From NCBI GenBank assembly GCA_041392855.1, contig JAWKLD010000002.1:1-64000 (forward strand): 64,000 nt of DNA. Direction: 5' to 3'. The notes below the pieces were generated by a model, which was not told the origin of the DNA, searched no databases, and saw only the letters and a program-made list of their open reading frames with translations. Below, one piece after another: positions 9,518 through 16,606 of the stretch (position 1 is its first letter; every line of letters starts with the position of its first letter). The position numbers and the translations under genes were made by a program. Origin of the DNA: Flavipsychrobacter sp. Its GTDB lineage: Bacteria > Bacteroidota > Bacteroidia > Chitinophagales > Chitinophagaceae.

Positions 9518-9871
9518 ATGATGAATATTAATCAAATACAAGATAATATCATTTATACACAAGCAACTGGAACTTTAATTAAAGAAGACTACGAAAAATT
9601 ACTACCTGTATTAAAGCTATTACTCGAAAAACATGAAAAAATCAGGTGGTTTTTTTCAATGGAAGACTTTACTGGCTGGGAACCGGTTGCCCTCTGGAAA
9701 GACCTGCAATTTGATATTAAACATGCCAATGATTTTGAGAAAATTGCCATGGTTGGAGAAAAAGAATGGCAAAAGTGGCTGACTGACATAATGAAACCTT
9801 TTACTCCTGCTGAACTTCTTTTTTTTGAGTTTGCAGACAAGGAAGCGGCATTGAAATGGATTAAGGAATAA
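9518..9871 (+). CDS. SpoIIAA-like (STAS-fold) small protein
   Basis: A 117-residue soluble protein resembling the SpoIIAA-like family: IIYTQATGTLIKEDYEKLLPVLKLLLEKHEKIRWFFSMEDFTGWEP, then a helix with a Trp-rich turn (ALWKDLQFDIKHANDFEKIAMVGEKEWQKWL) and a final FEFADKEAALKWIKE strand-helix. Members are usually annotated STAS/SpoIIAA-like and found near transport genes; the biochemical role is not known. It lies 87 bases after the ATPase gene, close enough for read-through but with a gap that may hold its own promoter. Confidence 0.75.
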   Translation: MMNINQIQDNIIYTQATGTLIKEDYEKLLPVLKLLLEKHEKIRWFFSMEDFTGWEPVALWKDLQFDIKHANDFEKIAMVGEKEWQKWLTDIMKPFTPAELLFFEFADKEAALKWIKE

Positions 9872-9967
9872 AATAATAATAATAAATTTTCAAGAACTAA
9901 GAAATATCATGATGAATAGCCTATAATTATAACGGACTTATTATTTTTAAAGACTAATTAGTCATCA

Positions 9968-10801
9968 ATGCAAGAACAACCTTATTTATATCATGAAGGA
10001 AATAATAGCTGGGTATTTATTCAGCCACAAAAGACAGAAAAATACTTTGATGACTACTGGAATGCGGTTGAATTAATGGATTCGATTCCAGTAAAAGCAG
10101 AATCTAAGTTTAAGAAAATCATCAAAAATTGCGGCAATGGTCATGTTGATGCTATTCTTCATCTTGGCTTACTATATAATGACATAAACAAACCAATTGA
10201 GGGAAACGCATTAATTCATAAAGCGCACCTGATTGCATTACAAGCAATTCCAAAGGACTTCAATAAAGAGCAAGACACAATAATTTGGAGTATACTTGAG
10301 AATCGCCCATTTTTAAGAACGTATCATGCTGTTGGCTTGGAGTACATGAATGAAGGCCAATATGAAAAAGCGATAGAAAAGTTCAATTTTGTATTGTCCG
10401 TGAATAAGTGGGATAATCAAGGTGTACGTTACTTACTTCCAGAATGTCTTCTTTACTTGAAAAAATATCATGAGTTTATTAGGTTATATAATGAACTTAT
10501 AAATTCACCTGACGAGGGACATTCAATAGAATATGACTTTGCATTGTTTTACGCATTATATAAGTTAGAAGAGTTTGGTAAGGCTAAGGAACAATTCAAA
10601 GTCGCGCAACAACACTTTCCAAATGTCGCATTGGAGTTAATGAAAGACATTCATACATTCCCCTACGATGAGTTTGACCCACAGCCTATGGGGATACCTA
10701 TGGGAAGTAAACAAGAAGCATACGACTACTGGAACAGGACAAAGAAGCTTTGGGTCAAAGAAAAGAAAATGCAGACTTTTATAAAGAAAATATCAGTGTA
10801 G
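9968..10801 (+). CDS. TPR-like helical repeat protein
   Basis: The 277-residue soluble product has tetratricopeptide-like helical pairs: LHLGLLYNDINKPIEGNALIHKAH, then YHAVGLEYMNEGQYEKAIEKFNFVLSVN with a good TPR signature at about residues 120-150, then YDFALFYALYKLEEFGKAKEQFKVAQQHFP. There is no signal peptide or enzyme motif. Such proteins usually serve as protein-binding scaffolds. It is a single gene with a strong terminator 85 bases downstream. The partner is unknown. Confidence 0.7.
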   Translation: MQEQPYLYHEGNNSWVFIQPQKTEKYFDDYWNAVELMDSIPVKAESKFKKIIKNCGNGHVDAILHLGLLYNDINKPIEGNALIHKAHLIALQAIPKDFNKEQDTIIWSILENRPFLRTYHAVGLEYMNEGQYEKAIEKFNFVLSVNKWDNQGVRYLLPECLLYLKKYHEFIRLYNELINSPDEGHSIEYDFALFYALYKLEEFGKAKEQFKVAQQHFPNVALELMKDIHTFPYDEFDPQPMGIPMGSKQEAYDYWNRTKKLWVKEKKMQTFIKKISV

Positions 10802-10885
10802 TTGAAGTTGTACTATATACGCTTATAGTAATATAAAATAAGCACTCATATAATAAGGGTTTTCATGGTGATAGGGTTTATAGGG

Positions 10886-10912
10886 GCTCGTCTGTTCTCA
10901 GGCGGGCTTTTT
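10886..10912 (+). terminator. Rho-independent terminator
   Basis: A 9-bp stem, GCTCGTCTG / CAGGCGGGC with two or three G-T wobbles and a TTCT loop, is followed by TTTTT. It ends transcription from the TPR gene. Confidence 0.8.
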
Positions 10913-10952
10913 ACTTATTTTTAGAATTATATTTACCGTAAAATTATTATCC

Positions 10953-11144
10953 ATGAACAATCAGAAATTTGAAGGCTTCGAATACACTGCGCATGAACTC
11001 TCTAAATACTTATATTCTCCTGCTTTAGGGCTCTTTACAATTTTACTAAAGCATAACAAACAAACAATTCACTATACACCCGCCCATCCAGAAGAGTTTA
11101 AACATTGGCTTGAAGAAAATAACATTCCTACACTCAAGACGTAA
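10953..11144 (+). CDS. Small unknown protein (63 residues)
   Basis: A short soluble protein with a strand-strand-helix pattern: FTILLKHNKQTIHYTPAHPEEFKHWLEENNI. This recalls the small KTSC-type fold (two strands then a helix that packs on them), but the defining motif is not present, so I leave it unassigned. It starts with ATG at 10953, 41 bases after a terminator, so it has its own promoter. It converges on the unknown gene ending at 11152 with only 7 bases between stops. Confidence 0.55.
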   Translation: MNNQKFEGFEYTAHELSKYLYSPALGLFTILLKHNKQTIHYTPAHPEEFKHWLEENNIPTLKT

Positions 11145-11151
11145 CAGAGCC

Positions 11152-11634
11152 TTAATCTTCCCATTCTTCATTCTTCCAATCAATTTCATTGCGTTCCTGG
11201 AACGATATATCATTGTCCAGAAGTAATTGTCTGTTTATTCGTACAAACAAACCATCACCATCTGGAGTACGATGGAATGAACGACCGCGTATTTCATCAC
11301 TTATAGCGTTATATAAACTCTCTGTAGTGATTTTAGCCATACTGTAACCTAAATCAACAAGAACATACTGCTTCCTTATATGCGGGCTTCTAACAGCTTC
11401 CTGGAGCAGAGAGTAATAATCCTTATCAACTTTGATACCTATATCATTTTTACGGTATTTGATTAAGTCGTTTAGCCTATCATCGTCTATACAGTCTGCT
11501 TCATCTGTTACCACAACAGGTGATAATTCAAGAAGGTCATAGTTGGACTCTTTGCCAATCAAAGCCATTGTATAATCATCTATGTGTCTGTTATATTTTG
11601 CCTCGTACATTATTCGTTTAATAAAATTTGACAT
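11152..11634 (-). CDS. Unknown protein downstream of the methyltransferase
   Basis: The frame is open from a TTG at 11673, but that start lies inside a perfect palindrome. ATG at 11634 has an AGGAAG just upstream and is preferred, giving 160 residues. The protein is soluble, acidic towards the end (NEIDWKNEEWED), with no recognised domain. It lies last in the set ParB-like protein, methyltransferase, this gene, all on the minus strand, so it may belong to the same system. A restriction-enzyme role is conceivable from position, but no PD-(D/E)xK, HNH or GIY motif is obvious. Confidence 0.6.
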   Translation of the reverse strand: MSNFIKRIMYEAKYNRHIDDYTMALIGKESNYDLLELSPVVVTDEADCIDDDRLNDLIKYRKNDIGIKVDKDYYSLLQEAVRSPHIRKQYVLVDLGYSMAKITTESLYNAISDEIRGRSFHRTPDGDGLFVRINRQLLLDNDISFQERNEIDWKNEEWED

Positions 11635-11662
11635 TACTTCCTGTTTATTCTTTAAATAGTAT

Positions 11663-11685
11663 AGTGCGGTCAAAATGACCGCACT
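11663..11685. repeat. Perfect 10-bp inverted repeat between methyltransferase and next gene
   Basis: AGTGCGGTCA at 11663-11672 and TGACCGCACT at 11676-11685 are exact complements around AAA. It lies in the 60-base gap between the methyltransferase stop (11695) and the next start (11634). On the minus strand the hairpin is not followed by a T-run, so it is a poor terminator. An operator, an attenuating hairpin or a processing site between the two genes are possible. Confidence 0.75.
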
Positions 11686-11694
11686 TCTATTAGT

Positions 11695-12687
11695 TTACGC
11701 TGCTTTATTATTTGGCTGTATTGCATATGCGCTTTTATCCAGAATCTCTGTAATAATGTGACGACAAAGCGCTTCAGCAAATGGAGGAAGAACAATTAGC
11801 CCTAACCTTTCAGCAATCCAACTATCACTAAACGGAGTATTTTGGGGGAAATGCTGCATATGTGCAACTGCCTTTCTGTCCTCGACAGTTAAATCCTGCC
11901 ATATACCATTTCTGAAAATCTCAACACGTCCGCTTGTAAGTGTAGGGAACAGATTAGTTTTACCGTTGATAATTCTCTGTACTCTTTTGCCTTCATGGTT
12001 AGGCCTCTCTTTGTATTTTATTAATTCTGCTCCTATTACATTATAAGCTGATTGTTTATTTAAGTCAACAGCTTGAGGTTCAGGAAATGAAGGTTTTACA
12101 CCGAGGTCTTTTCTAACGAGAATAAATATTACCCTTTCTCTGGATTGGTTGCAACCAAAGTTTTTTGCGTTGAGTGTCTTACAACTCCACTCATAATTGC
12201 CCAGCTTGTTAATGGCATCAACTAACAGGTAGAAGAATGGTTTCATTTGCTGTGAGAGCAGCATCGGTACCTGTTCCATCAGGACTACCTTGGGTTGCAT
12301 CTCTTTTATAAGCCGCAACATCTGTAGCATTAAGAAATTGAAATGGCTGAAAAGGCTCCTGTTGTTGCTTAAGAGCGTAATACCAAAACAAGGTGGACCA
12401 CCCATCAGAACATCAAGCTCACCGCGTCGCATATAAATGCCATTTTTGCTCAGTATTCGTTGTATGTCTTTTAATTTGTCTCGTCTTATGTCTCCCCAAT
12501 GTAAATTGTATATATCCTCTCTTATAAACAGCTCGGAAGGTGACGTTTTAAGATATGGATGTGCTTCTTCAGCGGTATCATCTATATCTGTAGACAAAAT
12601 AATGTCAAGGCCGGCATTATGAGCTCCTCTTTCTGTACCTAATATGTTAGAGAAAAATCCGCCTCCTGTGTATCGAGTTCTTTTCAT
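11695..12687 (-). CDS. Divergent DNA (cytosine-5) methyltransferase
   Basis: This 330-residue protein has the C5-methyltransferase order of motifs. The catalytic Pro-Cys is in GGPPCFG (Cys100; usually PPCQG or PPCQD). Motif VI reads MEQVP (Glu138) where ENV is usual. Motif VIII is QSRERV (residues 181-186). A short target region is followed by LTVEDRKAVAHMQHFP and a C-terminal LPPFAEALCRHI that replaces the usual NAVPPPLA. Motif I (TGGGFFSNILGTERGAHNAG) is also atypical. It should methylate cytosine with S-adenosylmethionine, if active. The start is 1 base after the ParB-like gene, so both are translated together. No cognate endonuclease is recognised. The catalytic Cys, Glu and QxRxR are present, so I expect activity. 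Confidence 0.85.
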   Translation of the reverse strand: MKRTRYTGGGFFSNILGTERGAHNAGLDIILSTDIDDTAEEAHPYLKTSPSELFIREDIYNLHWGDIRRDKLKDIQRILSKNGIYMRRGELDVLMGGPPCFGITLLSNNRSLFSHFNFLMLQMLRLIKEMQPKVVLMEQVPMLLSQQMKPFFYLLVDAINKLGNYEWSCKTLNAKNFGCNQSRERVIFILVRKDLGVKPSFPEPQAVDLNKQSAYNVIGAELIKYKERPNHEGKRVQRIINGKTNLFPTLTSGRVEIFRNGIWQDLTVEDRKAVAHMQHFPQNTPFSDSWIAERLGLIVLPPFAEALCRHIITEILDKSAYAIQPNNKAA

Positions 12688-12688
12688 T

Positions 12689-13720
12689 TTATGCTGCTTT
12701 ATTGTTGTTGTTATTTGTGATGATTAACTGAATAGTATGATTATAATCATTTGTATTAATGCAGTGGATTTCACTGCCATCATATTCGTGAAGCAACCCC
12801 TGTTTATAACTGTATTCTCTTACTTTCACGCCATCGCTTTTCAAGCAAGCTACTCCGTTTGATATAGACACCTCTTCAATTCTACCGGATTCATATGTCA
12901 CAGTTATTCCTGAAATATTCTCACAAGGCTTCATATCCTTTTCGCCCGAATACATCCATTTGGTTTTCCTGTTTATCTGAACATTTGTTGTATCATCCTC
13001 TTTAGAGGGTTCAGAAGTTCTATCTTCGGACTCTTCTATAGCCTGTTCTTGATTGTCAGTATCATCTGATTCTGCATCAGCTGGACTCTCCTCTGTTATG
13101 TCGTCGCAGGAGTTGTCAGAATTCCCAGAACCCGCATCATCCTGGGAGAGTTTCTTTTTTATCTCCTTGATTTCTTCTTCCGCCTCTCTAATTGTCTTAT
13201 CCCCTGCATCTATTTCATCCAACAAGTCTGTGTTATACTTATACATATCCAGAATTGAAAAAATCTTACCGTAACTCACCCCGAGCAAGTACGCTATCTT
13301 TTCATTTGGTTTACTGCCGGGTATCTCTTTAGCCCATTTTATACCTTTTCTGTTATCAGTTATATATTCTCGTAGTACAAGTATTAATTCAGCAATTGAC
13401 CTTCGGGAGATTTTTTTACCAATGTTTTTAAAAGATGTCACCTGAATGATTTCATCTGTATCAAGTTCATTGATAACTGTAACGATTATCTCTTTTAAAT
13501 TCAGTTTTTTGGCTTCCTTTAATGCTTCAGCATTGTGAATAACTAAATTATCTTTAGTAACAATTACCTGCCCAACTCCTAAACCAAACTTTTTAAGTTG
13601 GTTGATAATAAAATCGTCCACAATAGACATCCCATATTTGGCCAGGAATTCCGACACTTTTAAGTCTTGTATTTTTACACTTTTTGTTGATGTTGTGTAT
13701 ACCATTTTTACTTTTTTCAT
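12689..13720 (-). CDS. ParB-like (ParB/Srx fold) DNA-binding protein with acidic linker
   Basis: In this 343-residue protein, residues 15-95 match the ParB N-terminal nuclease/CTPase fold in outline (VGQVIVTKDNLVIHNAEALKEAKKLNLKEIIVTVI), but the usual GEHRxxA box is HNAEALKEA, so its Arg is lost. Residues 135-165 look like a helix-turn-helix (NEKIAYLLGVSYGKIFSIL). Next come a coiled coil (about 175-192), a long acidic Ser/Asp/Glu-rich linker (about 193-245) and a beta-rich C-terminal domain. It is the first gene of the set with the methyltransferase. It might bind DNA to guide the methyltransferase or regulate the element. ParB-like proteins next to methyltransferases are common on phages and islands; the precise role is unknown. 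Confidence 0.65.
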   Translation of the reverse strand: MKKVKMVYTTSTKSVKIQDLKVSEFLAKYGMSIVDDFIINQLKKFGLGVGQVIVTKDNLVIHNAEALKEAKKLNLKEIIVTVINELDTDEIIQVTSFKNIGKKISRRSIAELILVLREYITDNRKGIKWAKEIPGSKPNEKIAYLLGVSYGKIFSILDMYKYNTDLLDEIDAGDKTIREAEEEIKEIKKKLSQDDAGSGNSDNSCDDITEESPADAESDDTDNQEQAIEESEDRTSEPSKEDDTTNVQINRKTKWMYSGEKDMKPCENISGITVTYESGRIEEVSISNGVACLKSDGVKVREYSYKQGLLHEYDGSEIHCINTNDYNHTIQLIITNNNNNKAA

Positions 13721-14017
13721 AATACTATAATTGCCACCTTTAAATTTTAGGATGGTAGCACCGTGGTTAGTTAATGTGTTTTACGTATTCGTTGATGATG
13801 TGATTCTAAATGGTAATCCAATATGTCAAAGAGCTTTATTTTTCTTTACAAGTATTCAAATCGTCATAATCTTAGAATACTCATTGTCCGTTTCACAGTG
13901 CATAGTTACGTTTGGCACACCCCAGAATAGGGTTAGTTTGGTCAACAGATTTTATTATTTTGCGCTGAAAGCTGCTGTGGTAGCGGATAATTTTTTTTCT
14001 CTCAACTACTTGAATGA
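13721..14017. other. Divergent intergenic region, no convincing gene
   Basis: A stretch of 297 bases between the divergent ParB-like and zinc-ribbon genes. A 105-codon frame on the plus strand covers it but has a Phe/Val/Tyr-rich composition unlike a real protein and overlaps the next gene, so I do not call it. The region should hold promoters for both neighbours; TTATTTTG at about 13956-13963 is one base off the TAnnTTTG box for the rightward gene. Confidence 0.5.
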
Positions 14018-14896
14018 ATGGAGGACAAAAAAATATTTGAAAAATTAGTTGGAATGAAGTGGGGTAATTCTTTTTGTTGTGCTAAGTGCGGATTCGCTTC
14101 TTATGTTCAGGGGAAGAGCCAATTTTCAAGAAAATGTAAGAATACAAAGTGTCGATATGAAGAAAGCTTAAAGAAGTACACGGTGTTTGATGGGTTAAAT
14201 ATTCCTATACCTATAGGCTGTAATATCTTACTTGACATATTTAATGTATCGAGGGTATACTTTGATACAGACCTAAAGATTATTGGCAACAATGGTAAGG
14301 AATACGAAAATTTAGGTCATTATATTGATGAACGAAAAAAAGTGGAAGAAGCAGGAGTTCAAAACTTTGAAAAGTTTGTTACCGAAGAGACAGTTCAGAA
14401 ATATATAGCCAAGTATAGGAGGGAATCTTCTGTAAAAAATCTATCGACAAAATATAGTATTGAGGAATCAACCATAATTAAATTTCTTGACAGGATTAAT
14501 GAAAGAATCCCATTAAGTGTTAAAGAAGAGAAAGCAACCTCTTACGAGAGGTTAATAGAAGTGTTCTGTCATTTATATGAGTGGGATATTACGCAGTTTT
14601 ATAAGCTAATTATTACCCCCACCCCTGAAAGGTGTCACTACGGTTCCTTTATCGCTCAAAAAAGATTATACGGGTTTGATTTTGACAATCAATATTATTC
14701 CCGTGAAGAAGAAGATTTCATTTCTGACCCCATAGTATGTAAAGCTGAAACTAAAGATTTTGTATTCACAGAGACGATGTACTATAAAGGTCAGAAAGTT
14801 GCAGAAGAAGAAATAGAAGAAATACATTATGAAATAACAGGTGAGGAAATCGTATATGGCAGTGATGAATGGAAAACTATGTTTGGTATTAGATAA
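14018..14896 (+). CDS. Protein with transposase-type zinc ribbon but no transposase core
   Basis: The N-terminal 65 residues resemble the zinc-ribbon domain of IS1595-type transposases: CAKCG (Cys21/Cys24), a second pair Cys40/Cys45, then YTVFDGLNIPI. The remaining 225 residues show no DDE catalytic region. They hold a helical segment with a possible helix-turn-helix (about 128-155, VKNLSTKYSIEESTIIKFLDRI), then a beta-rich, acidic C-terminal part. It looks like a DNA-binding module borrowed from a transposase and joined to something else. It is transcribed away from the ParB-methyltransferase set. Function unknown; a target-recognition or regulatory role for the element is an inference. Confidence 0.6.
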   Translation: MEDKKIFEKLVGMKWGNSFCCAKCGFASYVQGKSQFSRKCKNTKCRYEESLKKYTVFDGLNIPIPIGCNILLDIFNVSRVYFDTDLKIIGNNGKEYENLGHYIDERKKVEEAGVQNFEKFVTEETVQKYIAKYRRESSVKNLSTKYSIEESTIIKFLDRINERIPLSVKEEKATSYERLIEVFCHLYEWDITQFYKLIITPTPERCHYGSFIAQKRLYGFDFDNQYYSREEEDFISDPIVCKAETKDFVFTETMYYKGQKVAEEEIEEIHYEITGEEIVYGSDEWKTMFGIR

Positions 14897-14905
14897 GAAT
14901 ATTGA

Positions 14906-15178
14906 CTACTCTTTAAACAGTTTGTCTAACCCTGTATATTTTAGGGTCATATCATTGCCGAGTTCATAAATACACTTCTTGTTGTGTTCACAAACAACAA
15001 ATGCTTCATCCATGAGCTTATTTCTTAATTCAGACTCTTCCTTAGTATATGTATCTTCTCTTGTCTCACAGTTAATATAGTTTGTAAAATCCTCATCTGG
15101 ATGAAAATTAAGAGACTCCTCTAATAGTTGTTGAAAGAAAACCTTTACATCATCAATAGTTTTTATCGTCTGTATCAT
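14906..15178 (-). CDS. Small unknown protein coupled to the integrase
   Basis: A longer frame begins at 15235, but the ATG at 15178 is preferred: it lies one base after the integrase stop with AAGGA nine bases upstream. The product has 90 residues: a helix (MIQTIKTIDDVKVFFQQLLEE), a polar loop and another helix (KEESELRNKLMDEAFVVCEHN). It is soluble and acidic. Being translated directly behind the integrase, it might be an excision or accessory factor, but it is acidic and has no visible DNA-binding motif. Unrecognised. Confidence 0.55.
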   Translation of the reverse strand: MIQTIKTIDDVKVFFQQLLEESLNFHPDEDFTNYINCETREDTYTKEESELRNKLMDEAFVVCEHNKKCIYELGNDMTLKYTGLDKLFKE

Positions 15179-15179
15179 A

Positions 15180-16430
15180 TTACTTATCCTTCTTAAAATT
15201 GAGTAGGTTATCTGATATTTTTCTGTAGTTATCAATAGGCAAAGTCTTCATGTAGTGCTCAGTTGTCTTAGCGCTTGAGTGGCCAAGAGCATCTTTGATT
15301 ACTGATGTATTTACACCGTCAATGTTTAATTTGGTTGCGAAGGAGTGGCGGGCAAGGTTCAAAGTTAGGTTTACATTAAAGCCTAATTTTTCACCAATCT
15401 CTCTCAAAGACCTGTTCAGGTTCCTTGCTGTAACCGCTTTTATTTTTAATCGTTGTATTTCTGTTTTACTGCCTCTGAATGCAGGAAAAATATAGTCGTC
15501 AGTTTCAAGCTTACCCCAAGTCTGCATAACTCTCTTAGCTTCATCATGAATAAATACAATGATTTCCTCAACATCTTGTTTAGTACTTGATGTTTTAGAA
15601 CGGACAAATGTGATAACATTCCCTTTTACATTGGTTCCTTTTAAACTCAGTGCGTCTTTGATATTCATGCCTGAACTCAGATATAAGAAAAACCAGTAGT
15701 CCTTTGCTCTTTTTTCCGCATATATATTTGTCTTGTAGTTCCACAGCTTCTCTATCTCATCCGGGTACAAAACATCTTTTGATTTTGAAGCAGTACCAAT
15801 CTTATATTCATTGAAAGGATATAATCCGATAGCAATTACGTTATCCTTTATTGCTCTGTTGTAGATATGCCTTAAACTTCTGAAATGTATTTGAACTGTA
15901 GCATGGGAATTACCTTGAGCCATATACCACGTACGAAATGCTTTTAACCATTGTACATCTATATCTTCAAGACATGGGTTCTTTCTGAATTTTGAAAATA
16001 CTGAATTGGCCTGTTTATAAAACTCAATAGAACCGGCCCTGTCTTCTTCGGTGAGTTCATCTATCTTTTTCTGAAATAATATAGATATTGGTGTTTTGTC
16101 AGAGCGTACCAGGTCAGCGGTAGAGTTAAATAACTTACGAAATTTTGCTCTGTTAATATTAGGATAGCTGTTTAATATTGTCTTAGCTTTTTCAAGATAA
16201 TTCTCTATTTCTTCTTTAATGTAACGAGCCTCTTTAGGCATCGAACCTTTACCATATACCGCCTTATTAAATATTTCTTCTGTGGTATAAATCTTAATGT
16301 TAACTCTGAATTGCTCACCGTTGAGAAAAACGGTCAATTTGACCGGCCAGTTTATGCCATCAGCCATTGGTGTTCTCTTATCCAGAAAGGGATATACGCT
16401 ACTCTTTTTAGTCTTTACTCGTTTGGTCAT
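15180..16430 (-). CDS. Tyrosine recombinase (integrase) of the element
   Basis: A 416-residue site-specific recombinase with an N-terminal arm-binding region, a SAM-like core-binding domain (about 105-205) and a C-terminal catalytic domain. Catalytic residues visible are Lys279 (RSKT), Arg361 (LARHSF), His384 (LGHSS) and the nucleophile Tyr393 (EHYMK). The first catalytic Arg is replaced by Asn256 (SGMNIKDAL), and the first His of HxxR by Asn358. A missing Arg I has precedent in the Bacteroides IntDOT integrase, so this is not proof of inactivity. It lies 2.3 kb from the tRNA-Leu fragment and is the likely enzyme that inserted the element there. A palindrome abuts its start codon. Confidence 0.9.
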   Translation of the reverse strand: MTKRVKTKKSSVYPFLDKRTPMADGINWPVKLTVFLNGEQFRVNIKIYTTEEIFNKAVYGKGSMPKEARYIKEEIENYLEKAKTILNSYPNINRAKFRKLFNSTADLVRSDKTPISILFQKKIDELTEEDRAGSIEFYKQANSVFSKFRKNPCLEDIDVQWLKAFRTWYMAQGNSHATVQIHFRSLRHIYNRAIKDNVIAIGLYPFNEYKIGTASKSKDVLYPDEIEKLWNYKTNIYAEKRAKDYWFFLYLSSGMNIKDALSLKGTNVKGNVITFVRSKTSSTKQDVEEIIVFIHDEAKRVMQTWGKLETDDYIFPAFRGSKTEIQRLKIKAVTARNLNRSLREIGEKLGFNVNLTLNLARHSFATKLNIDGVNTSVIKDALGHSSAKTTEHYMKTLPIDNYRKISDNLLNFKKDK

Positions 16431-16452
16431 GCTTTATAAATAATTATAAAGC
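16431..16452. promoter_or_regulatory. Perfect palindrome abutting the integrase start codon
   Basis: GCTTTATAA (16431-16439) and TTATAAAGC (16444-16452) are exact inverted repeats around ATAA, ending at the base before the integrase ATG. It would lie in the leader of the integrase mRNA or over its promoter. It could be an operator for a dimeric regulator or a translation-controlling hairpin. Confidence 0.65.
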
Positions 16453-16606
16453 GAGTGTAGCAGATTCCAGCGAATAAAAGGTCTGGTTTACAAATTTTAG
16501 CGTTTACTCCACGATGGTTTATTCCGTGTTTTGATTATATAATTCATTCTCAAGCGTTCACATAATTGTAATATAAGCACTAAAGATGCGGAGGTAAGGC
16601 AGCTAA

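Noticed and set aside
9870..9890. AAT-type microsatellite after the SpoIIAA-like gene
   Set aside because: Only four or five units in an AT-rich spacer; expected by chance.
11152..13720. A complete restriction-modification system
   Set aside because: A methyltransferase is present, but neither neighbour shows a recognisable endonuclease motif, so only a modification or unknown module is claimed.
13731..14048. 105-codon plus-strand frame in the gap before the zinc-ribbon gene
   Set aside because: Composition rich in Phe, Val and Tyr without domain pattern, overlaps the next gene's start, and fills a divergent promoter region.
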